In this document: in pieces, positions 44,941-56,498 of the stretch
Layout: each line of letters begins with the position of its first letter
Numbering within the stretch: position 1 is the first letter of the stretch
NCBI RefSeq assembly: GCF_002878395.1
Contig: NC_061120.1
Span: 112,657,601-112,721,600, forward strand
Direction of reading: 5' to 3'
From: Capsicum annuum
Lineage: Eukaryota > Streptophyta > Magnoliopsida > Solanales > Solanaceae
DNA length: 64,000 bases
Program-made: the position numbers and the translations under genes
The notes under the pieces: model-generated
Database searches by the model: none
Seen by the model: the letters and a program-made list of their open reading frames with translations, nothing else
Told to the model about the DNA's origin: nothing

Positions 44941-45177
44941 AAAATTATATAATACCACAACTTATCTTTATTAAACTACATAAAATTCCTATAATTTTTA
45001 TTAATATTAACCAAATAAATAGTGTACAATATCAATTTTCCGTCATTCTAAATTGATTTGATAAATAAAAAGAAAAACAATAGAAATAGCCATTTTAAAA
45101 AACCAATTATTATATATACATAGTCGTGTTAGTTGGTTGTCAGATGTAGCATATAAAATATTTACTTTTATAACCTA

Positions 45178-45182
<5 letters not shown>

Positions 45183-45219
<37 letters not shown>
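45183..45219. repeat. (AT)n microsatellite
   Basis: About 18 uninterrupted AT units. Confidence 0.9.
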
Positions 45220-45224
<5 letters not shown>

Positions 45225-45339
45225 TTATATATTAAATTCCCATATTTCTTATTTATTATCTATTTTTACGAAAGCCTTTGTTCATTTATTTTTTATATAC
45301 TATATCAAAATTTTATGTTTTTCATTTTTATTGTATGCT

Positions 45340-45500
45340 TTCACAATGCCTTCATAAAAATATATTGTATATTTATACCATAAAAATTCATGGTATATTT
45401 ATATATTATATAAATTATATTTATATAATAAAAATACATGGTATGCTTATACCATACAAATTATATTTATACCATAAACATACATGGTATATTTTAGATA
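45340..45500. repeat. AT-rich repeats with ATACCAT/ATGGTAT palindromes
   Basis: Several imperfect units of TTATACCATAAAAATTCATG type in which ATACCAT faces ATGGTAT across a short spacer. The long apparent ORF here is low complexity. Confidence 0.6.
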
Positions 45501-46079
45501 TAAAAAGTTTATACCATGTAATACTAGAAATTATATTTATATTTAATAAATAATTTTTAACAAGAAAAGTACTTTCGACATAATGATATATACGATGAAT
45601 ATTTATCTCATAAATTATATATAAAATATAATAATAATCTGAATTTGACATAAATTATATTTATACAATAAAACTACATGATCTGTACTTCCAACATAAT
45701 AATTTTTATTTCATAAATATTTATCCATAAAAAAATATGATTAACCCATACATTAGAATTAAAAATACACGATAATGAAATAATACTAGATGATTAACAT
45801 ACATGAAAACAAAATGGAACGTACACGAGCAAATAATCAAATACTTATTTTATTTAAAAATATTTGAATTTTGAATATAAGAGAGAGAAAGATTTGAAAA
45901 CAGGGATTATCTTTTTCACTTTTAATTTGAAGATTGACAATATATCTCTTAAATTAAGGTGAATAGATAATTAGTTATAGCATTAAATTAAGAATTATAA
46001 TTATCTTTTCTGATTTTTTATATGGATATGTACGTTAAAAAAATATTTTTATGTAAATATGTAAATATTTACATGACAT

Positions 46080-46368
46080 CCACATTATAGTCATTTTTTA
46101 ATTCGAGTCATTTTGGCCCATGTAGTTCAAATACAGTTTATATACCATATTGATACATTTCATATACAATACTGATACAATTTCCAACTTGGGCCGTTTG
46201 GCCCTTTTCTAAAAATATTTCAGTTTTTTTTGCTACCTATTTTTAACTGAAAAATATTCTATTTTTTATTATTTAAAAATAATAATTAAATATAATTATA
46301 TAAAAATGATATAATTTTTATATAGAATATGTATCTATATAAGATATATTTATAGAAATTGTATAGTT

Positions 46369-46420
<52 letters not shown>

Positions 46421-46680
46421 AAAGTGTATAAACATTATAATTGTTGTATAAAATGTGTAAAAAATTGTACAATTATTGTATAAATTTTGTATCGAAATTA
46501 TATAATTTTTGTATAGAATATTTATATGTATAAGATATGTATAGAAACTGTATAGAATATGTAAAGAAACTGTATAGAACAAGTTAGAAAATTAAAAGGC
46601 TAGAAAATGGAATTTGAATTTCATGATCATTTTTGTGGAATTAATTTCGGTCGAGTGGCCATTTATGTCCTTTTCCCTTA
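46080..46680. repeat. Dispersed AT-rich repeat, copy B
   Basis: Holds TTTGGCCC, TATTGATACATTTCATATAC, TATAGAATATGTATCTATAT and a terminal GAGTGGCCATTTATGTCC, in the same order as copy A at 31930-32770. An (AT)n run lies at 46373-46414. Confidence 0.5.
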
Positions 46681-47113
46681 TATTTATGCTCCTTAGTTTC
46701 TTTATTTATACTCTGGAACTAAAGTACGCCAAACATAAATGTAAATTCCAAGTAAATTAAGAAAGTGTGAATAAATTAAAATATCTAAATGCATGTAATC
46801 TATTTTATAATCCTCCTAGAAAAAGTAAAATCGTGAACGTGATACTAAATGCAGAAATCAGATATTTATTAGGTATATACGATTGAATTAAATACATACA
46901 AATCAATATATACATATGTATATAAAGGTGACTCTTAGCCCATTCTATGTGGCATGCCTTAGAGGCCTCCGATGTTATTTATATTTTTGGTATTTTTTTG
47001 GCCATTTTTTAATTTGAAAAGATTAAAAATTCACCTTAACATTATACACAATATTAAAGATAGTCATATTATATAACTTTCATCTTCAATGTTATTAAAA
47101 CTTTTTCATTTAT
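46681..47113. other. Non-coding stretch
   Basis: AT-rich, nothing recognised. Confidence 0.5.
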
Positions 47114-47342
47114 TGTAACACCTAAGATTTTTGCCTATGAAATTTCTGAGTTTAGAGCTCACTGCCCAGTCTATGAATGGCACCTCATGAGTCGTAAGGT
47201 GTGGTTATGAGTCGTTGGGAGGGACTCATGACCAAACCAGTGGAGTAGTCAATGTTTCTGTCCTGAGTACGACTAGAACCCTGCGAACCGTAAGGTTTGG
47301 CCACGAGTCATAGGGTGTGACTCATGACAAAACCAATAAAGG
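47114..47342 (+). repeat. LTR-like fragment
   Basis: Opens TGTAACACCTAAG and carries repeated ATGAGTCGTAAGGTG / CGAGTCATAGGGTGTGACTC phrases. Looks like the start of a gypsy-type LTR, cut at 47342 by the next sequence. Confidence 0.35.
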
Positions 47343-48297
47343 TGTAACGACCTGAAATTGCCTCCCGGTACGTCACAAGGTGCTTAAGGCTACAAGTAGC
47401 CCCAAGATAACCCTTGGAGCCAGTTTTTACCAACAACACTCAATTTAAGATAAAAGAGACTTAAACACTCGCATAATCATATCACGTGAAAGGAAATATG
47501 GAAAAGATACTTGGTCCATATTTCCACAATATAGAGAAATCTCAACAAGACCACAATACCAAACTCTCAATTCATCACAAGTCTGATACTAGTCCGACAA
47601 GCTTCTAAAAATCAAAATCTAGAGAGCCCCAACTGAATCGAAATGAACTGAAGATAAAACATAGTTTCTCAAGTACAGTAAATATCTGAAGATCGGCCCT
47701 CAAACCATGAGGACTCACCACTGTAGAAAACGTAGGCAAGGTACTCGAAGAATCATGGGCGAGGCTGGGACTGAGCACCTGAACCTACATTATGACACAA
47801 TGTAGCACATAGACATATATGTGGATTAGTACTTAGAACGTACTGAGTATGCGGGGGTGAATGCATATGTATAAAATAGTATCAATCTTCTTCAATCAAA
47901 TCATGTATGCAGTATGAGACGACTCACATGGCTTGAACAAGTATAAAATATAAAGCTCATACATCATGTAGAATGGAGCATGCAACATAGTTCTCGTGAG
48001 TCATCATTCTTTAACCTTGAAAACCAAAACTCTTCTCTTATTCTCAATACCCAAAGGCTAAGGGACTTTAAACAATAATTTCGACTCATGCATATGTCTC
48101 ATGGAGGGTAAAACTTCTTCAATGTTCAATATTTCATAACTATTTAGATCTCATATACTTGGAATTTGGAATCATATGACTTGAAAAACATACTTGAAGG
48201 CATTTCATTCATTTTAGGAAAAAAATATCTCATTTCAAGCTTTTGGGAAAATCATTCTATCTCCAATGGAAAAGTATTCTAGTTCAAGGAAAGAAAT
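47343..48297 (-). repeat. Tekay-type LTR fragment in reverse orientation
   Basis: Starts TGTAACGACCTG, the inverse of an LTR end. Its reverse complement follows the 3' half of the LTR at 48298-50707: GGCTACTTGTAGCCTTAAGC against GGCTACTCGTAGCCTCAAGC, then AGGTTCAGGTGCTCAGT, GGTGAGTCCTCATG and GGCTTGTC-GACTAGTAT landmarks in the same order. The copies have diverged, so this is a related subfamily. It stops where the forward LTR begins. Confidence 0.8.
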
Positions 48298-50707
48298 TGT
48301 AATACCCCGGGAAATTTTTAGTTGAAATTTTGTGCATAAACGTGTTGGGTTCTATCTTCTAGAATAAATTATAAATTTTTCATGCGGAATGTTTTAGATT
48401 ATGACCCACCATTGCGTAGAGTATCGAATAAACTTTCCAACGATATGTGGATCATCCAAAACGGACACCCGAGAGACGAGTTATGAACATTCCGATCGAA
48501 CCGTGAATAGTAGTGAACAGTAAAACGTGCAGGAAAAAGTACTGAGGCCTGACGTATTTTTGCTCCAACTTTAAACGATCGTAACTCCTTGTAAATAATA
48601 ATCTGGGTGATCTACTATAAATCAACAGAAAGCTCTGCGAGTCCTCTTTCCAATGAAATTGGTTTCATCCAATTTATCTATTGGAGCAAAAAGTATAGTC
48701 GATCTACTTCAGCCTATCAAAAGCAAATTTTTGGGTCAACTTCAAACGATCATAACTTCTCATACACAATGATCTGGGTGATATATATATATCAACGGAA
48801 ATATATGAGAGTCCTCTTTCTAATGAAATTAGTTTCATCCAATTTGGATATCGAAGTAAAATGTTATGATTGATCTACTTCAGACTATCAAAACAGTCCA
48901 CCAAAGGATAGATTCGAGAATTATTTGATTTTTAGGGGCGTTTTGGTCATTTTCCTTCACCCAAAATCCATCCAAACCCTATATTAAAGCCTATTAGAAG
49001 TATTATATATAATATTTCATCAAATTCCCTAAAAAAAAACCCTAAGCTCCTACATCCAACTTCAAGAACCTCCAAAGTTCACCATTAATTCGGCAAATTT
49101 ATTAAAGATTCCAAGTTCCTAGTTCAAGAACTCCAAGAACCATCATTCAAAGACACGATTAACATCTAAAAAATGAGTATCGATCTAAAGTTCATCCTTC
49201 AAGGTATGTGGGGTTTTTCAACAAGAACTCTCTTTTGTTCTTGTACCCAAAAGTAATCTTCTTTACAAAGGCATGATTTTTATTTGATTTTCATGAATTT
49301 GAAGCATGAACCCATATCTTATGATGATTATTATGAAATCTTAATGTTTATGAATTTGAAAGATGAATTTACATGTGTGGAGATATAAAGCATGAATCTT
49401 AAATGATATTTATCATGATTTTGATATTTGGGTTGTGAATCCCCATTGAAAATTGTGTTTTTTTAAAAAAGTGTGTTATAAGTATTTTGATGTTGAATAT
49501 TTGAGATATTTTGAATGATTTGACCTTTTGGTCTTAATGGAGTTGTTTTGAACTCGAGTGTGAAAGAAATCCACAACGTGGTTAATTTTGATGGATGGGA
49601 AGCATGATGGCTCCCGATGTATATTTATATATTACTAAAATTGTTTTGTTGTGGATTGTCTTTGAAATTATCCGAGCTAAGTCTGGGAGAAATCTTTAGC
49701 ACCGAGTGGGAGGTATAAAGCGACCTTACTTTCCTAGAACTACGTGCCCCTGTAGGAGTGAGCCTGAGGCTGATTTATATAGTGATCACTAGTTTGTGTG
49801 GATTTGATATCGATAGTCCTACTCTGATGGCAAGGATAGGATGGCTCTCCCCAACGTGGGTTGTACGTTGGACTCCATGTAGCTCACATGGTTTATGTCG
49901 GTTATAGGATCTCCCAGTGTGTGTGTGTTTCCTTGTGTGTATGGTGAATGGTGAAGTGATTTGAAAGTGGAATTGTGAAAGTTATTCTTTTGAAAGATTT
50001 AAATGATATTTACATTATGAGAATTGATATTCTTGATGAACTGAAAGTGATTGACAAATTATATGATGACTCACATGTGTTATTGTACTTATTTCATCCT
50101 CTTATGATTATGATAATTTTCTTCGAGCTATGTGAGTCTTTCATACATCCTGCATATTTCTTATAAATATTTATGATGATGATGTTTATACAACTGTATA
50201 CACCCCTATATACTCAGTTTCTTTCCATGGTACTGACCCACATCTTCGGATGTGGGCTATATTTTCTCAGAATATAGGTTCAGGTGCTCAGTTCCAGGTT
50301 TGATAGTGATTCTTTGGGCATGCTATTCTACATCGTCTGTTATGGTGAGTCCTCATGTTCGGAGAATGTTATGTCTGATGTTGGTTTCATAGAATTGTTT
50401 ACATTTGATAACTGAGTATGAGTCAGTTAGGGAATATCTCAATGGCTCACTAGTTTTATTGATTTTCTTAGAGGCTTGTCAGACTAGTATAGATGTTGGG
50501 AGTTGACTAATAAGTTGTATTTTGTTATCTTTCTAAAATTCTTTTATTCTTGGATGATGATTACTCTATTGATATTTGAGGGTTATTTATGGAAACCCCA
50601 TTGATTTATGTTGAAATAAATAAAAATGGCTCAAAGGGTTAGCTTGGGGCTACTCGTAGCCTCAAGCACCGTGTGATGCTTCGGGACCCATTTTCCGGGG
50701 CGTTACA
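48298..50707 (+). repeat. 5' LTR of the gypsy element
   Basis: Starts TGTAATACCCCGGG and ends GGGGCGTTACA. 2410 bp. Contains a 170-bp tandem duplication near its 5' end. Transcription for the element would start in it. Confidence 0.9.
48571..48910. repeat. 170-bp tandem duplication in the LTR
   Basis: TTAAACGATCGTAACTCC at 48571 against TTCAAACGATCATAACTTC at 48741, and GTTTCATCCAATTT in both units. Two diverged copies of about 170 bp. Confidence 0.8.
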
Positions 50708-50711
50708 AACT

Positions 50712-50724
50712 TGGTATCAGAGCC
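50712..50724 (+). promoter_or_regulatory. Primer-binding site of the gypsy element
   Basis: TGGTATCAGAGCC, four bases after the LTR: a perfect initiator tRNA-Met match. Confidence 0.9.
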
Positions 50725-50953
50725 TAAGGTTTTAAGGTGTCCTAGGGAGTCTGACAAGCCACGTTAAGTAGAGTCTTGATCATCGGCGTGTAGCGCGCCA
50801 CATTTATGAGCAAGAGGCTATAAGACGTCTTAGGAAAAAGTGTGATTCTTTCTTTCAGAAGTCTATCGTGCTTAAAGTGATTCTTTCTTTCAGAAGTCTA
50901 TCGTGCTTAAAGTCTCTCTCTGCTATTGATTCGTGCTCTTCTCTTTCAGAAAT

Positions 50954-51945
50954 ATGCCTCCACATCGAGCGAGAAGAAATAATGATGGTCAGCAACCTCA
51001 ACCCGCTGAGCCATTGAATGAAAATATTTCTCATGCTGAATTTCAGGTAGCCTTTCAGGCACTGGCCCAAGCTGTTACTGCAAATGTTTAGGCCAACTCG
51101 GCCCTGGCTCCACAACAGTAGGGAGGTGATTCAGCTGCTGCTAGGATCTGTGACTTCATGCGGATGAATCCATCAAAATTCTATGGGTCCAAGTCTGATA
51201 AGGATCCACGGTTATTTTTAGAGGAGGTATGGAAAATTACTCAGGTGATGCATGTATCTGAGGAATGTAGTGTGGAGTTGGCTGCGTATAGGTTGAAAGA
51301 CTTTGCTTTTGACTAGGTTTTTTCTTAGAGAAAAGGTAGAGGTGAGGGAGTTGTCCCTACAACTTGGCAAGAGTTCCAGGATGAATTCCTGGATAAGATT
51401 TTCCCTTTGGAGATGAGGGAGGCGAAGGTGAAAGAGTTTATAAACCTGCGACAGGACTCTATGACTATTAGGGAGTACTGTCTAAAGTTCAATCAATTGT
51501 CCTAGTATGCTCCTGACTTAGTGGCTGATAATCGGGCTAGTATGAGTAAGTTTGTGACTGAAGTGTCTAGTTATGTGATTAAAGAGTGTAGGTCTGCTAT
51601 GTTGAATAGTGAGATGAATCTTTCTAGGTTGATGACTCATGCCCAACAGATTAAGGCAGACAAGATTAAGGAGAGAGATAGAATGAGAGGGAATATGAGA
51701 GCTAGGTCTGAGCAGCATGGACAGGGTCAGACTAGATCGCAGGGAGGGAGTCACCCTCAGTATCAGGATCGTTCGTCTATGCCAGCACTGTCATCTGCTA
51801 GTGCTCTCGTTCCTAGAGGTAGGCAAGAGCAAGGTAACAGGTCATATGCATCCAGGTCCCAATACAGTACTGGCAGTAAGCCAAATCATCTCCTGTGTCC
51901 TAAGTATGGTAGGGATCATTTAGGTGAGTGTTGGGGGTGAGAAGA
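50954..51945 (+). pseudogene. gag: gag of the gypsy element
   Basis: ATG 50954 opens MPPHRARRNNDGQQPQPAEP, in frame with pol. The retrotransposon gag core follows (FMRMNPSKFYGSKSDKDPRL; QEFQDEFLDKIFP; SMTIREYCLKFNQL), then a basic Gln/Arg/Ser-rich tail and a zinc knuckle degraded across a frame break near 51920-51990 (NCFRCSNIGHRVRDFSQDGQ, last Cys changed). TAG stops at 51089, 51314 and 51326 look like CAG or TGG decay. Gag would assemble the particle. Confidence 0.8.
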
Positions 51946-52149
51946 GGAATTGTTTTCGGTGTAGTAACATAGGTCATAGAGTTAGAGATTTTTCACAGGA
52001 TGGACAAGGTGTCGTGACTATCGCCCTCAGACCCAGACTCAGACTGTTAGTACTCCAGTTCCAGCTACTCACCCAGCCCCAGCTTAGGGCGCCTCTTCTA
52101 GCAATGCTGGCGGGCAGTGCCAGAATAGATTCTATGCTTTACCGTCTCA

Positions 52150-52500
52150 CTAGGAACAGGAGGACTCTCCCGATGTTTTTACTGGTATGCTTCATATATT
52201 TCAGTTTGATGTGTATGCTTTGTTGGATCCTAGATCCAGTTTCTCATATGTTACACCTTTGATTGCTGTGAATTTTAAAATGAGTCCTGAGATTATTCCT
52301 GAGCCTATCCTAGTTTCTACCCTAGTGGGTGATTTGATTGTTGCCCAGAAAATGTATAAAAAGTGTCCTGTTACTGTTCTTCATAGAGTCTTATTGGCTG
52401 ATCTAATTGAGTTAGACATGGTAGATTTTGATGTGATTCTGGGTATGGACTGGCTGTATTATTCTTATGCCTCTATTAATTATCGGACCTGAGTGGCCAA
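52150..52500 (+). pseudogene. pol: Aspartic protease of the gypsy element
   Basis: YALLDPRSSFSYVTPLIAVN carries the active-site Asp in a DPxS context. FDVILGMDWLYYSYASINYR, with the conserved ILGMDWL, closes the domain at about 52430. Same frame as gag. The protease would cleave the polyprotein. Confidence 0.8.
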
Positions 52501-52510
52501 GTTTTAATTT

Positions 52511-54307
52511 TTGAGTGCATCCGTGTTTGAGTCGTCTGGGAATTCTGTGTCACCCAAGAGTCATTTTATCTCTTACCTCAAAGCTAGAAAACTTATTTCC
52601 AAGGGGTGTATTTACCATTTGGTTAGAGTCAAATACACTAAGTCTGAGACTCTAACTCTTCAGTCTATTAATGTCGTCAATGAGTTTTCTAATGTCTTTC
52701 TGGATGATCTCCCAGGGATACCTCCTGATAGAGAGATAGAGTTTGGGATTGATCTTCTTCCCGATACTCAGCCCATTTCTATTCCTCCTTATCATATGTC
52801 CTCTGCAGAACTTAAGGAGTTGAAAGAGCAACTCAAAGATCTAGTAGATAAGGGTTTCATAAGGCCTAGTGTTTCTCCTTGGGGTGCTCCTGTGTTGTTT
52901 GTGAGAAAGAAAGATGGCTCTTTGCGTATGTGCATTGATTACCACCAACTGAATAAAGTCACCATAAAAATTAAGTACCCTCTTCCAAGAATAGATGATT
53001 TGTTTGACCAATTGCAAGGTGCAAGTTATTTCTTAAAGATAGACCTTCATTTCGGCTATCATCAACTTAAAGTTAGGGAGTGTGACATGTCAAAAACCGC
53101 TTTCTGAACTCGTTATGGCCATTTTGAGTTTCTTGTTATGTCTTTCGAATTAACTAATGCTCCAACAGCTTTCATGAACCTCATGAATCGAGTGTTCAGA
53201 CTATATCTGGATATGTTTGTCATAGTGTTCATCGATGATATACTGGTGTACTCTCGTAGTGAGGATGAATATTTTGATAATCTCCGAACAGTCTTGTAAA
53301 CCCTTAGAGATCACAAGTTGTTTGCCAAGTTCAGTAAGTGTGAGTTTTGGCTAAGGTTAGTTGCTTTTCTTGGTCATATCATTTCTTCCGAGGGTATTAG
53401 AGTTGATCCCCAAAAGACCAAAGCTGTTAGAAATTAGCCTAGACCTATTTCTTCGACTGATATCTGAAGTTTCTTTCATTTAGCTGGCTATTACCGTCGT
53501 TTTGTTGAGTGTTTCTCCTCTATAGCATCTCCTATGACTCGGTTGGCCTAAAAGAAAGTGAAGTTCTTGTGGTCTGAATCTTATGAGAAGAGTTTTCAAG
53601 AGTTGAAGAATCGACTCACTTCAGGCCCTGTTTTGACTTTGTCTGATGGTGTTGATGGTTTTGTGGTGTACTGTGATTCTTCGAGAGTTGGGTTGGGTTG
53701 TGTATTGATACAGAAGGGTAAAGTGATAGCTTATGCTTCTAGACAGTTGAAACCCCATGAGAAAAATCACCCCACCCATGACCTTGAGTTGGCTGCTGTT
53801 GTGTTTGCTTTGAAAATCTGGAGACACTATTTGTGTGGTGTCCATGTTAATGTTTTCACTGATCATAAGAGTCTGCAGTATGTATTTACCCAGAGAGAAT
53901 TGAATCTCAGGCAGAGACAATGGAAAGAATTGTTAAAGGACTATGATATGAGTGTGCTAAACCATCTGGGCAAGGCTAATATTGTGACAGATGCCCTAAG
54001 TAGAGTGTCCATGGGTAGTGTTTTGCATGTGGTAAAAGGTAAGAAAGAGTTGGCTCGTGATGTACATCGTTTGGCTAGATTGGGGGTTAGGTTGTTTGAC
54101 TCTGCTGAAGGTAGTATAGGGGTTCAGAGTAGTTCTGAATCCTCCTTGGTTTCGAAACTGAAGGAAAAGCAATACTTAGATGCTAGTTTGGTCAGACTGA
54201 AGAAGTCAATCAAGGACCAAAAAGTAAAGGTTTTCTCCCAAGAGGGAGATGGTGTGTTGAGATTGCAGGGTAGATTGTATGTCCTGAATGTTGATGATCT
54301 AAGATAG
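52511..54307 (+). pseudogene. pol: Reverse transcriptase and RNase H of the gypsy element
   Basis: RT from [18 protein letters not shown] through [20 protein letters not shown] and [10 protein letters not shown] to the catalytic [10 protein letters not shown] (about 53221-53250), interrupted by TGA 53105, TAA 53297, TAG 53435, TGA 53465 and TAA 53549. RNase H is open from 53558: [50 protein letters not shown], and VTDALSRVS holding the last Asp. All RNase H acids are kept. Replaced residues at the stops are Arg, Gln or Trp in this family. Confidence 0.85.
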
Positions 54308-55200
54308 AGGATTATGGCTGAAGCACACGGGGCATGATATTCTATTCATCCCGGTGCCACCAAAGATGTACCGAGACTTGCAGGAAATCTATTGGTGGAG
54401 TGGCATGAAGAAAGATATAGCAGCATTTGTAGCTAAGTGTGCAATATGCCAACAGGTTAAGGTTGAACACCAAAGACCTGGTGGTATGATACAAGAGTTT
54501 AGTATTCCCACCTGGAAGTGGGAAGAGATAAATATGGACTTCGTGATTGGTTTACCTCCTTCCGATACCATCATGATTCTATTTGGGTTGTGGTTGATAG
54601 GTTGACTAAGTCTGCTCATTTCTTGCCTGTTCATACTTCATATACTACTGAGAATTATGCTAGATTGTATATCCGAGAGCTAGTCAGACTGCAAGGAATT
54701 CCCTTGGCTATCATTTCGGATAGGGGTACTCAGTTCACTTTGCAATTTTAGAAAGCTTTTCAGAAGGGTCTTGGTACCCAAGTGCTTTTGATTTCTGCTA
54801 GTCATCTGTAGACTGATGGTCAGGCTGAGCGGACCATCCAGACCTTAGAGGATATGTTGAGATCTTGTGTACTTGACTTTAAGGGAAGTTGGGATGATCA
54901 CTTACCGTTGATAGAGTTTACTTACAATAACAGTTTCCACTCTAGTATTGGCATGGATCCATTTGAAGCTTTATATGGGAGGAGGTGTAGATCACCCATA
55001 GGTTAGTTTGAGATGGGTGAAGCGGCTGTGAGTGGTCCTAATTTGGTATTTGAGGCTATGGAAAAAGTTAAGTTGATTAGGGAAAGGTTAAAAACTACAT
55101 AGAGTCTTCAGAAGTCATATGCGGATGTTAGAAGGAGAGACCTTGAGTTTGAAGTTGGTGACCTAGTGTATCTGAAAATTTCACCCATGAGGGGGGTGAA
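54308..55200 (+). pseudogene. pol: Integrase of the gypsy element
   Basis: A zinc-binding part (HPGATKMYRDLQEIYWWSGM, then KCAICQQVK) sits at about 54346-54470 in a shifted frame that returns near 54518. The core has EEINMDFVIGLPPS, IWVVVDRLTKSAHFLPVHTS, IISDRGTQFT and [18 protein letters not shown], so the three catalytic acids are present. TAG stops at 54749, 54809, 55004 and 55100. It would insert the cDNA. Confidence 0.85.
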
Positions 55201-55610
55201 GAGATTCGGAAAGAAGGGGAAGCTTAGTCCCCGTTATGTTGGTCCATACAAAATTCTTAGCCGTGTTGGTAAGGTAGCTTATGAGGTCAAGTTGCCTTCC
55301 GAGTTGTCCTCTATTCATCCAATATTCCATGTCTCCATGCTTAGAAAGCATATTTGCGATGCTGTGGTAGTGGATTCCTCTGTGAGTGCTGACATTCAAG
55401 AAAATCTTTCTTTTGATGAGATTCCTGTTGAGATTCTTGATTTTAGTGTCCAAAGACTAAGGAACAAATAAGTTCCCTTAGTCAAGGTGTTGTGGCGAAA
55501 CCAATCTGTTGAGGGTGCAACTTGGGAAGCTGAGGCGGATATGCGATCCAAGTACCCGCACCTATTTTCCGCGAACTTCAATCAAGCCGAAGGTACCATT
55601 TTTTCCTAAA
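55201..55610 (+). pseudogene. pol: Integrase C-terminus and chromodomain
   Basis: GKLSPRYVGPYKILSRVG and HPIFHVSMLRKHI are the integrase tail. PVEILDFSVQRLRNK, a TAA at 55469, then VPLVKVLWRNQSVEGATWEA and SKYPHLF form the chromodomain with its aromatic and Trp residues. Chromodomains steer these elements to heterochromatin (established knowledge). Confidence 0.85.
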
Positions 55611-55811
55611 TCATGCACTTTTGATAAAAGTTGCAGCAGTTTAGCTGTTATTTATTATGTGTTCAGCTGTAGTTTCTTGAATTTATGCATTCTATGTTGC
55701 ATTTGGAGTGAGAAACGAGATGGTGATGAGTCTACCGAATGGTTTCAGCTGTATGCTCTATTACCTATCTAATCTTGGCATGTCTAGCGTCATTCGAGGA
55801 CCAATATTTCC

Positions 55812-55823
55812 AAGGGGGGGTGA
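55812..55823 (+). promoter_or_regulatory. Polypurine tract of the gypsy element
   Basis: AAGGGGGGGTGA directly before the 3' LTR stub. Confidence 0.8.
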
Positions 55824-55939
55824 TGTAATATCCCGGGAAATTTTTTGTTGAAATTTTGTGCGTAAACGTGTTGGGTTCTATCTTTTAGAATAAATTATAA
55901 ATTTTCCATGCGGAATGTCTTAGATTATGACCCACTATT
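55824..55939 (+). repeat. 3' LTR stub
   Basis: The first 116 bp of the LTR. Seven mismatches to 48298-48413, six of them transitions. Similarity ends at GACCCACTATT, where EPRV-type sequence takes over. Confidence 0.85.
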
Positions 55940-56080
55940 TTTTTAATTAATTTTTCTTTACATTTATTTTGTTCTAATTTTGTAGTTTTAAAGTTTAATT
56001 TAAAAGTTTAAAATACTTTCACAGATTAAATTATTTTAAACTGATATTTTGCTCCTTATTTTTCCAACCTGTCTCCTAAA

Positions 56081-56094
56081 TGGTATTAGAGCCA
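56081..56094 (+). promoter_or_regulatory. Primer-binding site of EPRV copy 3
   Basis: TGGTATTAGAGCCA, one mismatch to the initiator tRNA-Met site. The sequence that follows (AAGTTNCCTAGGAG) is shared with copy 4 at about 61496. Confidence 0.8.
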
Positions 56095-56498
56095 AGTTAC
56101 CTAGGAGGGAGTGTGGGTATGAGTAGGAGCGGCTAGAGCGTTACGCTGTCCTAGAGTCATTTGAAATTAGTGTTACTCTTGGAATAATCATTTTTCTTTT
56201 TAGTAATTACTGGTGTTCTTCTCCTATGTTCTATGTTTTATTCTTTAAGTTGGGTAGCCATTCAATAGCGGTTTAGAGGTTGGTAAACCTAGAATTTTCC
56301 GTTGAATTAGCTCTAAGTGTGTGAAAAAATCTAGATTCGGAGGGTGTTCCCGTTGTCAAGACTAAAGGAATAAAATAAAGGAATTTAGAAGAAGAAAATT
56401 AGTAATCACTGCACTCAAAAATAATTATTGTAGAAGTAACATCTAAAGTAGATTTTGGTCCTAGGATAGTCTTTTCTCTCTCATCTGCAAAAATCTTA

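Larger units (their letters stand above)
48298..55939 (+). mobile_element. Ty3-gypsy chromovirus, Tekay/Del-like, 3' end truncated
   Basis: Full 5' LTR of 2.4 kb, tRNA-Met primer site, one long gag-pol reading frame with a C-terminal chromodomain, a polypurine tract and only 116 bp of the 3' LTR. The single frame, the domain order PR-RT-RH-IN-chromodomain and the very long LTR fit the Tekay/Del chromovirus clade (established knowledge). About a dozen stops and two compensated frameshifts make it defective. Confidence 0.9.

Noticed and set aside
45278..45651. Overlapping frames of 91 and 76 aa on both strands
   Set aside because: Both arise from AT-rich ATACCAT/ATGGTAT repeats, with no protein-like composition.
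53621..53920. 99-aa minus-strand frame
   Set aside because: Antisense to the gypsy RNase H domain.
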